Below, piece after piece: positions 37,144 through 49,212 of a stretch of DNA of 64,000 nt; position 1 is the first letter of the stretch; each line of letters opens with the position of its first letter. This DNA is from Acanthaster planci (Eukaryota; Echinodermata; Asteroidea; Valvatida; Acanthasteridae), in NCBI RefSeq assembly GCF_001949145.1, contig NW_019091491.1:686255-750254 (forward strand), written 5' to 3'. The position numbers and the translations under genes are program-made. Under the pieces are notes generated by a model that saw only the letters and a program-made list of their open reading frames with translations, made no database searches and was not told the origin of the DNA.

Positions 37144-39826
37144 CGTCACCGGCAGCCATCTCCCCTACTTATAATTAAAAGGTACCATACAAGCCGACAG
37201 ACGTAAAAGCAGTTGGTACTACATACAGTTTAGGAGAGGTTAGGGATTGTTTCCTTCACACAATCGAGTATGGGCAGACCGTCATTTTTAAAATGTGCCT
37301 CGTGAATCGGGGCAAAGTTTTGCAAACCGACCACAAGTACCATCTCAGGAATACACTGGTTCCGTTCTTATCCACTAAATAGTGTATTGGCATCTCCTAC
37401 GCAACTGAGGAAAAGCTTGTCCTAATTCAGGAAGTATAGCAAGTGTCCTACTAGTACTAGTAGAGAATACCAGGTTCACATGAATCAAACTCGGTGTACC
37501 CGATTTTATTCAAATTAACTTGCAAAAGGCTTATTAGTTGAAACAGTGTCCACATACGCACATGTACATTAAAACATATGCTTGTTACTCGCTATTAATT
37601 CCACACTGAAGAAAATGTTTCTCTTTCCAATCCATTTATTTCCAGACAGTATTTGGATCAGTAAGCATGCTCAATCGTTAAACCATCACACAAGTTTTAT
37701 GAAAGCATTCGTTATGTGATTCAATGTGTATGTATATAAACGACTGGGGGTATGTACATTTCACAATACATGTACAGTGGAAAACATTACACTGCGTTTC
37801 AGTCATTCGTTGTGGTAGTCAAGACCATGCACAAGACCACACACATGGCCACTCCCAAGAAACAGGGTGAACAATGACAGAGGAATGTTGTTGTTGTTGC
37901 AGTTCAATTAAATAGCTTACAACTCGAAGATTAGGACTGGAGGTCGTCTTCTTTGTCTCGTGTGGTGTTGTAAAGGTCTTACTCTTAATGAGTGTCGATT
38001 ACAACATTGCCATATTTTCAATATTTAAGAGCATATACACATCAGGGAAGACATTGGAACAGATGGCACCCCCACCTTTGCGTCGATCATTGTTTGATGG
38101 GAATCTCGGGAACTCTCTTCAGACATTTACGGGTGATGTCCCATATTTTACTAGGTATAAGTACTGTTGTTTTGGGGGGACGAGTACTGATCTGAGTCTT
38201 GCATTCAACTCAAACGCCACTTCATTTTTTGATTAAATGTCTTTCAGATCTGCCAATAATTATCCGTAAGTTATTGAATAAAGTTCAAACACTTTTGTGA
38301 GATGCGGTAGACACAACCTACTGCTGCCTAGAATTGCAAACCGTGCTGAGGGACACGTAGGAATAAATCAAACTTGAACTCAAGAGGTTATCTTAAAGAA
38401 ACAGAATCCTGGGAGTCTTTGAGTTGGTGCAAATTTTTATTGTTTTATGGAATACAAAGAATCGGTTTCTAATTACAGGGGACTGAATACTGTACAGGTG
38501 GATTTACATTTAAAAACTTGCCTGAATAATGCTTTCATCCCATAACACCTACTCCATCATAGTTACTGCAGTGTATTACCTTCTTGACCTATCAACTATC
38601 ATCCATGATCTTCTCCTGTGATGCAACCACACACAGCATCCCCTCCTTCCTCCCTGACTGGACATTGTCTGATTCCCATTTCGATAGAGTGGCAGACATT
38701 CAGGTTATTGGTGAAATGTGCATTTGTCTGTAGTTTATAAAATAACTGCAATTCAACTATGCCTTTTGCCTTTTAAATTTTGTAAATGCTTTGAATTAGT
38801 TCATTTTTCCCACTGTATTTAGCAAAGTCGCTGACATTGAACATAATGTTTGAATGTGATGGAACAGTTTAAGAAACATTTTGTGAGATGGGTATCTGTG
38901 AGATATTAATGGAATTACTTGAAACTACTAAAGACTTCATAACTATACAAAAACTGACGCGTTGTGATCGTGTCACTCACTTCCATGTTATGAGGACACT
39001 TTTAAATTTTTATGTCATAGAATGTCCTTTATCATTATATTTTGAAGTAGTTTGAAAGAAAATTGAAATAATGCACAAGTGGAATTCTGATAAATATGAA
39101 CCCACAATAACATGTTAAAAGTGAACCATTTCTTGCCGTTTGAGTTTTCCTTCTGTGTGCCATCCTCAGCACATTACTGAATAGCTTTTCTGTTTTTTAA
39201 AACTTCTGAAGTTTAATTAAATCATTTCTGGGAAATCTTTACCCATGAACATTTACAAATAAAATGTATGGAACCACACTGATGCATGGTCGTGAACTAG
39301 AAAAACCTATCACGCCAAAGCATTTTCTAAATATACATGAAATATCCAGGTACTTTGATACCAAGGCTTCCTTTTCCTAACTGGGGACTTACAAAAGCCA
39401 TCCAAAAAATGACACTTATACATCCAAAGGAAAGCAATTATAGTTGAAACATGATTGTTCTGTTTGTTTACAATCCAATGACCTCTGCATTCTGTATTTT
39501 CCCAAAGTGGGAAATCTATAAGTGGTGTTATTGAATTGGGTACCTGTACATCAAATGACTTAATCTACCAGGCTGGCTGATTTCTTAAATAAAGAAATCA
39601 GTAACAATACATGTATACGTTTACAACTCTTCAAACTGCACAATAATTTTGAGGACGTCACACACAGTGACAACATTATAACCCAACACACCGAATTGGT
39701 CAAAGTTTTTGTAGCTTAACCGCTTTGTCAAAAAGTGCTTCAAAAGTTGATTTATAGAGCATATAATGGACACAAAAACTCAATGTCTGCAGCCTCTTCA
39801 TCACTAACTTTGATGCCCACAGATTC
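37144..39826. other. No gene recognised
   Basis: AT-rich with few repeats. AATAAA words occur on both strands (for example near 38276 plus and 38437 minus), but none is tied to a gene. Confidence 0.45.
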
Positions 39827-39874
39827 CTAGTGAAACCGTTTTGAGCACTTGTTGCATGCAATCCATCTGATGTG
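39827..39874 (-). CDS. Candidate last exon: second half of a PHD-like zinc finger, truncated
   Basis: Acceptor GCTTTCCTTTCCTGCAG. The frame in phase with 40295-40354 gives HIRWIACNKCSKRFH then TAG. W-I-x-C-x2-C-x4-H is the usual Cys3-Cys4-His5 signature of PHD fingers, and the Cys2-Cys3 spacing (20 residues) is within the family range. The last three ligands are missing after the stop. This may be a relic, an isoform end or a missed splice. Confidence 0.38.
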   Translation of the reverse strand, partial: HIRWIACNKCSKRFH

Positions 39875-40294
39875 CTGCAGGAAAGGAAAGCAAAAAGTTA
39901 AAAGTTTTAACAAATTTAACTGAATTCTAATGTCAATTTTAAATTTGTCTGGAAAGTGTTTATTATACTAGTTGGTTGTCATGCCTGTCGCGCTGTATTA
40001 GTGAGTTTGAAAAAAGGTCACTCGGTGGTGTATGCACAGCAATCTAAGCATCCAATCTGTATGCTGCAAGGTTTTTAGATATCATTGTGCATCATTTATA
40101 TTACAAATTAACACAAATTTATTGTTGCACACACATAACTTCACATGGCACGGATAAAGGTCCTATTTGTGATTTCGTGGAAAAATCTCTTCTGGTCAGC
40201 AGCATACTTTTTGAAAATTTGTCAACGTGTGATTTGTCACTACTTCAATTATTTTTCCAAACGGAGTACAACATTAAAAGCATAAAAAACTCAC

Positions 40295-40354
40295 TTTCGA
40301 TTTATCCTTCCTTGCTGCCCTCTTATTGTACCTCAAGCACTTGTGGCAGATGCT
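40295..40354 (-). CDS. Candidate exon with first half of a PHD-like zinc finger
   Basis: Acceptor CATTTTGTTATTCCATTACAG and donor AAA|GTGAGT are both excellent. It is exactly 20 codons, phase 0-0: SICHKCLRYNKRAARKDKSK. CHKC would be Cys1-x2-Cys2 of a PHD-type finger. The next candidate exon supplies Cys3, Cys4 and His5 in frame. Confidence 0.45.
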
Positions 40355-41159
40355 CTGTAATGGAATAACAAAATGAAAAGTTTTTAAAATATGTTTCTTC
40401 TTTGTTTTGCTGTTATACTGACCAACTCCCTTTGTCCTTGTGGAAATCACTTGGAAAGTAAACAGTCTAATTTTGGAGACGATACATGTAGATTGAATCA
40501 CAGAATCAATTTACTATAGTTCAACAAAAACTATAAATTCTTATTCACAAATCTACCAATAATGTTTTGTACACTGCTTCCCATGACTATTTCTGCACAA
40601 CAACGAACAGCTCAGAAATTAGCCGCCAGTTATATATTTTAAAGATTAAATAACTGTCCATTTTCGTAGTTTGACAACTGTGTTGAATAAAATCTATGAT
40701 GTTGTTTCTGCTACATGTATATTGAGTTTTACTCTCTTGAAAAATATTTAATTTACAGCGCAGCAAATACACACCTCAGCAGGGGCCTAAACACAGTCCA
40801 AATTCAATGAGGAGGCAAGACGGCAGCAGACAGCTACGCTGCTAAGCTAAATATAATTTTTTCATGTGATAACTCCATTTTGCAAATTGATTTCTGACAT
40901 CCAACAACTGGAAAGTCTCTTTCAGCCCAAGTATTCTATCCCTCTTTTCACGCTTTTGTAGATCAAAGTTGTATTTTCGGGAAGTTGACACTGTGTTGAC
41001 GTTAAATTATACTAGGCCTATCATGTGTTGACAGTGTGTTGATAGTAATAATTAAGATCCAGAATTACTGATTTCCGTATATGGAACTTGTGTAAGACTC
41101 AATTACTGGTGTCCATCTTCCCAATAATTAGGCCTAGGCTATAGGGAAAAAAAACTTAC

Positions 41160-41293
41160 GCAAGTGAGCACTGCCATTCGAACAACTTCTTACTAACAAA
41201 GACTGAATCATTTGCCTCGATGGCTGGCCTTTCTTCATCATACAACTGCCAAGATATTGCCTGGCTGCCATATGTGTGCCAATTATACACCAG
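41160..41293 (-). CDS. Candidate minus-strand exon (134 nt)
   Basis: Donor TGC|GTAAGT is strong; the acceptor is CCACAAGTGCCAG (weak tract). The frame (phase 0 to 2) contains AISWQLYDEERPAIEANDSV and FVSKKLFEWQC. It stays open further upstream (with KCTHKC), so the true start may be earlier. It may belong with the zinc-finger exons at 39.8-40.4 kb, but a linking exon of phase 2 to 0 was not found. Confidence 0.35.
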
Positions 41294-41864
41294 CTGGCAC
41301 TTGTGGGTACACTTGACACCATTTAAACACCAAGCATACATGTACATGTACAATGTACATGTAAAAGGAGCACTTTTTTTGATAATAGCTTCTGAGGCAA
41401 AGATACATGTACATGTATGTACAGTAACAGATAAATCTAATGTTGAAAGGCATACTTGGTTTAATGACAGGATCGTCAGTTCAGTGCACAACATTGTGTA
41501 ATTGTAATACCCAAATCCTGGACACGACACCTGACTGTGCAATTCAAAAACACAATCACAGACATACCAGTACAGTGTATACCTCCAAATGGGGATATGG
41601 ACAGGCTTTTGCTGCATTAAATTCTAAAGGCAAATTAGGACAGAGTTTAAGGAACATTTCTCTGTCCCCACAACAGTTTCAGTCCTCTCAAAATCTGTGT
41701 TTGTCCCCAGAACTACAGAGCAAATATGAGTGTATTTGTAACATGGTGAACCTCTGAACAAGCCAGCAGAGTGACATGTTTTCGTGACCAGGGCCAGCAA
41801 CATCTTCCTACTTTGGTTGTTGGTTAAGCATTTTGGTGACATACATGTATGTTACACCTCTATG

Positions 41865-42128
41865 ACATTGTTCCAACTGAATATGAATCAATAATCGAAG
41901 TTGGTTTATCCTAGCTCAACATGGCAGGGCGTAAGCAGAAAATTTTCCCTTTCGCCAAAATGAGAGCATTAGGTTGCTGCTGCATGCAGTAAATCAACAT
42001 TGTTCCAACTGAATATGAATCAATAATCGAAGTTGGTTTATCCTAGCTCAACATGGCAGGGCGTAAGCAGAAAATTTTCCCTTTCGCCAAAATGAGAGCA
42101 TTAGGTTGCTGCTGCATGCAGTAAATCA
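41865..42128. repeat. Perfect 132-bp tandem duplication
   Basis: ACATTGTTCCAACTGAATAT... starts at 41865 and again at 41997. The two 132-bp copies are identical as far as I can read. Either very recent or an assembly artefact. Confidence 0.9.
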
Positions 42129-43011
42129 ACATCCATGGGTATTTTCTTCTACAAAGAGAGATCAACATCAGTAAGAAACTTGCCAAAACTGTGTGAAATG
42201 ACATCTGTAACAACGCTGTCTGCCACATTACACTTTGTCTTGACATAAGTATTTCTTCATTGTTTTTGTGAGCCACCTATATGTACCGGTACATGTATAA
42301 CATGTTTCTGGTAGTTACAGTTACTTTGATGTCAAAAATATGTTTCTGGATGGAAGTCTTGAAAACACATTCCAGGGTTCTAGACGGCAGTCTCCTTTGC
42401 CACTTATTTTATAGAACTTTGGTACCAGTACAGTATGTATAATACATGTACATAACTAATACTAAGCAACTGACTAAAAAAAGTTGTATAAAACTACACA
42501 GAAAAGAAACCTGCTCTAAAGCGACTTTAATTGCAACCAGGGCTATTATTTACAAATTATTTTAAAAACATTCAACCCAGCAGCATCCCGGTACGTACAT
42601 ACCGTATGCATGTTCTCATAAAATTTCAGGTAGCCCACATGCATGTTCCTGCTTTTAAAATGCTCGTTCTCTCAACACCACTGAAATTACTGACTTAACT
42701 CTTCAGAAAGTGCACATCATACAGGTACAGGTAGGCCCACATGTACCTGATGAAAATTAAATGACCACACTCTTCGCACTAGCTGGGTAATATCAATGTG
42801 ATGCATGCGTTAGGCTCCTGACATGCCTTAAGTGGGATACTGACAAGTGTAGGACACGACTTCATAAATGTCATGGGGTTCGACGTTCGCCATGCTTCTA
42901 AGGGTGCCCGGTGGACATCAAACCCCCACAGTTCTGGGAGGTACTGCACATGTACAAGTATGTATGAACAATGATGTCCACATGTCAAACTGCCATGACT
43001 GGGCTACATTG

Positions 43012-43072
43012 ATTAACCCTAACCCTCCTCAATCCTCCAACAGGTGAAGGATTGAGGAGGGTTAGGGTTAAT
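43012..43072. repeat. Palindrome with telomere-like CCCTAACCCT arms
   Basis: Perfect 25-bp arms ATTAACCCTAACCCTCCTCA(ATCCT) and complement around an 11-bp spacer. Miniature inverted-repeat element or cruciform. No clear target duplication. Confidence 0.7.
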
Positions 43073-43159
43073 GTTAAGTACCTGCAGAAAGGGTGGGTGA
43101 ACCTCAGTTCTTGGGTCATGGTGAGAACATTGTGTTAGGCAGGGCCCTAGAGTACGACA

Positions 43160-43431
43160 ATTTAGCGTTACATCAGGTCATTTGTCAATAGCCATGTTCC
43201 CATTGGACTTTTAAAACTTACCACGACTTTCCTGTAGAATTACAAAATTAAATCCAATGGGAACATGCGCTAAACTAACGTCCCTGTCAACTTACCGCAA
43301 TCATGATGTTAAACTAACAAGCTGAAAAAGATCGGGGAATATTTCTGCCCAGCCACGGTGAGTTAGCAGGGGCGCAAAAAAGTCCAATGGGAACAGTTCC
43401 CATGCAATGTTGACCGTAACCACGCTAAATG
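43160..43431. mobile_element. MITE with TGTTCCCATTGGACTT arms
   Basis: TGTTCCCATTGGACTTTT (43195) is inverted as AAAAAGTCCAATGGGAACA (ending 43395). The similarity extends outward to TTTAGCGT / ACGCTAAA. An internal third copy of the arm (ATCCAATGGGAACA, about 43252) suggests nested or rearranged copies. Confidence 0.65.
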
Positions 43432-44004
43432 TATGAGCCAAATTACTGCTACACACAGCGGGCACACGAAAATGGTTTAGGTTTTATTATTTTGCATATA
43501 TCTCGTGGCCTGACGGCCAAATTACATGTTTGTTACACATTAAAAAACTAACACCAATTTGTATGGTTCCTAGTCTCAGTGCACACAGTACAGCAGCATA
43601 ACGTACACACACAGTGAAGCATGCTCAGATAAAGCTATACACACATTGTGTACAGTGTACACCTTATTTGTGTAAATTTGGCAGAATTTGTCATAATGAT
43701 TTAGAAAACCCAGGCAATGTAATCAGCTGGTCTTATTAACACAGCGAATTAACGTTTCATTACTGTAACAAAGGTGCACGTGGGAATGCGCGCTGGATCA
43801 ACACCAAGGAATGTCACGGTAAGTTTCTGCGTGCCCAAGGAAGAAAACCACCAATGGAAACACAGCTAATGTAGCCTATGACACATAGCCTACCTTCGGA
43901 TGTTCATAAACAAGGTGAATGTTACCAAACAGTCCAACATGTCCAAACAGAGTAACACACCTACCAGTGCCCACTAGCCCAAGACCGGGGGGCTAGTCTA
44001 CTGG

Positions 44005-44905
44005 ACTACCTCCACATCCTTGGCCCCACAACAGTATTCCCCAAAGGTGGAAACTCCGCAAAAAAACACCTTCTGTGAACCCTGTTTTGTGTATATGGCT
44101 CACTCACCCCATCAGATCATTGATGTATAATATGGGCAATTTCCAGTTTGTTTCTGTCTGTATAATTTTTGTTTCAATTTTGTTGTCCACATCTGCCATT
44201 CGTTTGCTACAGCAATTAACTCCCAATCGTTTGACCGATGCTAAACACATTTGGGATCTGTTTGGTCTGGGAACTTAATAGGTTTCGTGTTATTACATAC
44301 ATGTACATACTACACGTAGGTCCCAAGAGTATGACATTGCTTAAAAATGTTGAACGAATGCAAATCGAAATACATACGATGCTGGGATCAAGTGTGAAAT
44401 CATTCCCAGATACATGTTTGTGGCGTGTGGCGCATACAACATTCACATGTCCAATCCCCGCACAAGGACATGCCATCCAAGAAAATATCCAACGGCTGTC
44501 TTTTTCGACACGTTCATAGCATTCACGCATTATACACCTGAGGCTTCACTATGAGTGATACAAAGTCGCTGATAAACAGCAGTTGGGATCACCGCCTTTT
44601 AACACCGTATTGTATGGTTCCCAGACAAACAGGTCCGGACTGTGTTGAGCATTTGTCAAATGATTGGGAGTTAATTGCTGTAGTAATTGAATGGCCGATG
44701 TGGACAACAAAATCAAAACAAAAGTTTTATGGACAGAAACAAACAGGAAATCACCCATATTACAGAATTTATTGATACATCAATGATCTGATGGGGTCAG
44801 TCAGCCATGTATACAAAAAAGGTTCATAGAAAGCATTTTCGCAGAGTCTCCACCTCTTGGGTAGACCGGGTGGGGCCAAGGATACGGAGGTACCCGGTTC
44901 ATGCC
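44005..44905. repeat. Long inverted repeat (arms about 280 bp)
   Basis: Left arm about 44005-44285 and right arm about 44610-44905 are diverged inverted copies. For example CCCATCAGATCATTGATGTA occurs at about 44109 and complementary at about 44780, and CAATTAACTCCCAATC occurs on both sides of a 330-bp spacer. Both arms translate to the same pseudo-peptide (LLSTSAIxLLQQLTPN), a by-product of duplication. Confidence 0.72.
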
Positions 44906-45242
44906 GTCCATGTTTATCAGATTGCATATGCGTCAAGCCCATCAATGACTGCACTTGCTCCACATATTGGTTCAACCCTTTTCGGTTTCGGAGGATGACA
45001 TCTTATGTTGTTTTCATTGTGGGACCATGGTGGAACCGTCCTGGCTGCTGCTGTGAACTAGAAACACCCATGGGCCGGACGCGCGACATGTGCTGCACTA
45101 TGCTATGTAGCTGTGACAGACTGCGAGACTTAAACATTTCCCCTCCCCCAACCACCGAAAATGGTTGAACCAATATAAAGAGCAAGCGCGTTCATTGGTG
45201 GGCTCAATGCATGCACTGTAAACACGAACAGCATGAATGGAG
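44898..45242. repeat. Second inverted repeat, adjacent to the first
   Basis: ATTGGTTCAACCCTTTTCGG near 44965 is mirrored by CCGAAAATGGTTGAACCAAT near 45160. The similarity extends about 95 bp (GTTCATGCCGTCCATGTTTA against its complement at about 45215-45240). Spacer about 135 bp. Confidence 0.62.
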
Positions 45243-45479
45243 CGACAGTCAATGGGTGGAAACGAGAAATTGGTGAGCAAAATCTCATTTTTTTTTTCAA
45301 AAATACTCCGTCTCATGCTCTGAAACCTTCCCGCTTTTTAAGAGGTACATGTAAGCCTAATCAGGTTTGCTGACAAGAGAAAATTTGATTTATGTGTAAT
45401 AGCTTTCTTACACCAGTGAATCATTTCAACACAAACATTCGATTCCAAAACCCCATACTATAGCGCGCATTACGACACC

Positions 45480-45578
45480 TAGCCCCACTAGTGTGGCACG
45501 GATCACTCCTGATTTATCCTAAGGATAAATCATCCTTAGGATAAATCAGGAGTGATCATTGCCACACTAGTGGGGCTA
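45480..45578. mobile_element. 99-bp near-perfect palindromic element with 9-bp target duplication
   Basis: The arms run from TAGCCCCACTAGTGTGGCA inward through ATCACTCCTGATTTATCCTA and meet at a 5-bp centre. The element is flanked on both sides by TACGACACC (45471-45479 and 45579-45587). A 9-bp duplication is typical of Mutator-like and foldback insertions. Confidence 0.8.
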
Positions 45579-46429
45579 TACGACACCACGTAAACCGTGT
45601 TGGCTAACCGGCTAGTAAAAGTCACACGGAGTAGGCTGTAACGGAGTGATGTACAGAATGTAGGCCTAGCATGCCTAGTGTCAGTAGTGACTTTGAGTTC
45701 TCGAAGTAGCGCGCCCCCTGTCTGGGCCTGGCCTACCGCTACACATGGCTAACTTAAGCTTTTCTGTCATCAAGGTCATTGTCAATCCTGTCAATATACA
45801 GATACCAAAATCACATCTAAGCCAAAGGATATTCTTCCTGCAAATCATGACTCGCCCCTACCTGTTCGTGCGATAGTGCAATCAACCATCAACTGCATGT
45901 CACGTACAACGTATGGCTGGTTTACGTGTGCTAACTGCTGTGCTGCACTCTAACCCACCTAGTCGTCTGGTGCGATGAATATTTCCATTGCTGCTGATAG
46001 TCAGAGCAAGGGTTCCAGACAATGAAAACACTTTCATAAAACAAAACGCATGAGTCTATCGGTGGCCGCATTTATGCGACTTATGGCTTCATCAAAAGGA
46101 GCGCCAGATCTACATGTAGGTCTTTGACCATTTAACGAGGGGAGAAGCTGAGCTGAGAAGAGATGTAGCCGGCCTTGCAAGCTCATTTTGGACATATCGC
46201 TATGGCTTTTTGTACGATAACCCCATTAACACAGGGCAAAGTGAATTCTTTGATTTCATATATTACCCGGTTTAACGTCCAGATGAAGTTGGGCATTACG
46301 CGGGAAAATATTGATTTACATCGTGTGAGATTCACTGCGAAAGAACTTCAACCCTCAGTAGCTCTGTAGGCAACTGCCGAAGTATTTTGTAAGGTTGGGT
46401 CACATTTTGAGGAGGACGCAGCCACTCCA

Positions 46430-46830
46430 TGGGGGTGAATCCGGCGGGGGGAGGCAGGAGGTATATATTCCTTCCCACTTTTTGAGGTGGAGGGATGAGC
46501 TATTGGATCACCCCCTGCCCCACTTGTTTTTGTGTTGAGCAAAAGATTAAAGTAGATTGTGAAGAATTTTTCAGATTTCTAACGAGTAAAATTAATGTAG
46601 GCCTATTCAGTATCACTCAAAAAGGGAAAACAATTAAAAAGCCATAAATATATGCAATTTCAGAATTACATTAATATCAGGAACATCGAAATCTATATAG
46701 AGTCATATTGTGTCCTGGCCTCCGTTTTTTTTCCAATTTACGTGTCATCCCCCACACACCCCACACCTTTCCCCATCTCAATTCGCCCCAATTTCCGGCA
46801 CATATTTACACCACTGAGTGAATCACCCAA
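46430..46830. repeat. Dispersed repeat, copy 1
   Basis: Homologous in order and orientation to 61205-61620: (G)GGGGGAGG..GGTATAT..TTCC, GGGCTATT/GAGCTATTGGATCACCCC, AAAGTRGATTGYGAAGAAT, and near the end CCCCAATTTCCGGCAC...ACCACTG. Non-coding. Confidence 0.7.
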
Positions 46831-46860
46831 CTGCGAACATATTGAGGGGATCCTTTAGCG

Positions 46861-49156
46861 AAATTCCAAAGACGAAAGTTTCCAAGCTGTGTTTTTCATG
46901 TTTGTTTTCCTTCAGTATCTAAGTTCATTTGTGGGTGTCCAGGGGCTGTAAACTGAATATTTAACCTTTGTTGCTGAAATCCATTCATTGAGGAAACTGG
47001 GCGGGGGGCTTCTCAACCCATGGTGCTGTCAGTTTTCCATGAAATAATGAGACCATATAGTTTCACTTTTAATTAAGGTTCGATTTTGTTTTACTTACCC
47101 AACCCCTAACTTTCGACCTTTGAACCAGTTCAGTAATTCAAAAAGATAAGGTCATTAGAGAAGAAAGCAAGCAAATGTGAACATGTTCAGTAGGTTTTTC
47201 AGATAAGCAAAATATTTTGGGAATGGAGATTTCGGCATCAATTTAATGGATGACGATTTTGGGGTTGCACACTCGCCATTCTGATTTAAAGTGTAAATAT
47301 AATTGAAATTTGCCTTAATTAAGCCTTTTGATTTCATAATATTTCATGGGGGCATGGCTTTAAACAGTTTACTTTTAGGGTAGGGAAAACTCCACTAACT
47401 ATTTCCTTTGTGGGAAAAAGTACCTCAAAACATCAGTTCCTGCCTTAGATTGATATAATATTTCATCTAGTTTGTCATATCTCTATTATTTTATTGCTTC
47501 TAAATTCACAGTGAATTTACACTTTCAAATCTGAAATTCTGTTTGGTGTACCCAACGACAAATTCTAACATACTTTTTCTTTGTAGTCAATTTTATTATT
47601 TGCAGCTGCAAACTTAGAGCTTAGAGTCCTTTCTGCTTTTTTTGGTTTGAATCATTCTTAAAAACTCAAAAGATGTCTAATACACATGAAAGCAAAAGAA
47701 TCTCCATGGCTAATCTTTGAATGCAAGGAAAAGAAAGCTTAGTTTTTAGCACACATTTACCCCTTGTAAAGCCCACCTTAAATTCCTGTTTCCCTGTCTC
47801 TTTTCTGTGAAGGCAGGTTCAATCTAGAGTGATTTCAACTCTTTGTCTACTATTGTCATTTCTAATTATATAATCATTCGCAATTCTTGCCTTTTGTTTT
47901 AAATGTCACTGGTTTGCCGAATAAATAAATTAAAAAAATTAAAAACAAAGTTCCCGACTGACCTCCGACGGATTCCATTAAGACATGAATCGTTGGAATA
48001 CCATACTCAGAATGGCTAAAGACGAACAATTCAATCCAATCCAAATTAAGCATGTCACATTTTCGGGGAAGTTTATCAAAATTTGAAATCATCGGTTATT
48101 TTTAAATTCTTTGAAAGATTTGTGAAAATTTTATGTACGTTTTTTATGAATGTTTTACCCTTTATATAAAATTAATAAAAGTAGGCCTACATAATGATGA
48201 ATGAAAACAGTTCCCCTTATTCACTTGGTCCCTGCTAACAACATCATCTTTCAGTTGATTCTATTCGATTCAATTTGATTTTTGCTTTCCAAAGTATAAA
48301 AATCTAGATACAAAGGTAAAACAGAGGCTTTTAGACTGAAAAAAACCAATACTCTCAAAGAAGAAGCCTCACCAGCGGAAAAGGGGATAACGCAAAATAG
48401 GTTTTAAAACTCGTATTTCCATTGCGGTCTTGACTGGATTCACATCGGTAAAGGAGTCAAGACTCAAACTTCAACTCTAATTACTTGAGTTTTACACTGT
48501 CCTTTACCTTTAGTTAATTAAACATTCTTAGGCCAGAATTCATTTGCAAAATCAATAGCGAGAGACAGATCTCGGTGTCCCGTCACCGAAGAGTGCTGCA
48601 ATTAGATGAAAATGAAACAATCTTAGCTAGGAGGCTAAACATAGGTGTGGGCTTAGGCATTTCTTTTTCTCTGGAAGTCAGGGTTAAATGCTTGAACTCT
48701 AACCCTCCCATTCAATTCAAAGACAGAATTTTAACCCTCCCATGTTCAGACGCCCTCTTGTGACTTCTGTGGTTAGTGTCACATCTGGCAGTATGTGTAA
48801 TTTACACTCATCAATTTCAATCGATGTACCGGCGCGAAGATATTCTTGATGCATCAGCTATTCGCCCTCAGGCTTTCAGTTTGTTAATGCATATTTGTCT
48901 TTTATATTACCCAAACTCATAATGATGATTACGTTTCAGTTATCCCACTAACGAGGAGTAAATATACTGGACATTGGTGTCTGAATTCGGCAACATCAAA
49001 ATAAAACTAAAACAACGCAACGACTTTGCTGCAGAGCAAACTTTCAGTTCTTTCATAAATACACTAATTATGTTTAGCGAAGCTGATGATGAAACAATTA
49101 GACACGAGAAGGAATAAAGCATGTATTTTTATTTGTTGTCATACTGACAAAAATCC
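46861..49156. other. No gene recognised upstream of the LDLa gene
   Basis: AT-rich intergenic DNA with short open frames only and no structured repeat. The last kilobase would hold the promoter-proximal region of the LDLa gene. Confidence 0.45.
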
Positions 49157-49163
49157 TATAAAT
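49157..49163 (+). promoter_or_regulatory. TATA box of the LDLa-repeat gene
   Basis: TATAAAT lies 56 bp upstream of the signal-peptide ATG at 49213. That leaves room for a transcription start near 49187 and a very short 5' UTR. The spacing is typical of a metazoan TATA promoter. The assignment rests on motif and position only. Confidence 0.5.
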
Positions 49164-49212
49164 GAGAGCAGTGACAAGCACCCAGCGTGTCCTGCATTAT
49201 CATTCTGCCACG

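Noticed and set aside
36327-37206. Frames of 241-270 codons at 36.3-37.2 kb
   Set aside because: Minisatellite plus N gap; the open frames follow from a stop-free 30-bp unit.
44075-44758. Two similar ORFs on opposite strands (LLSTSAIxLLQQLTPN)
   Set aside because: Explained by the inverted repeat; no other coding evidence.
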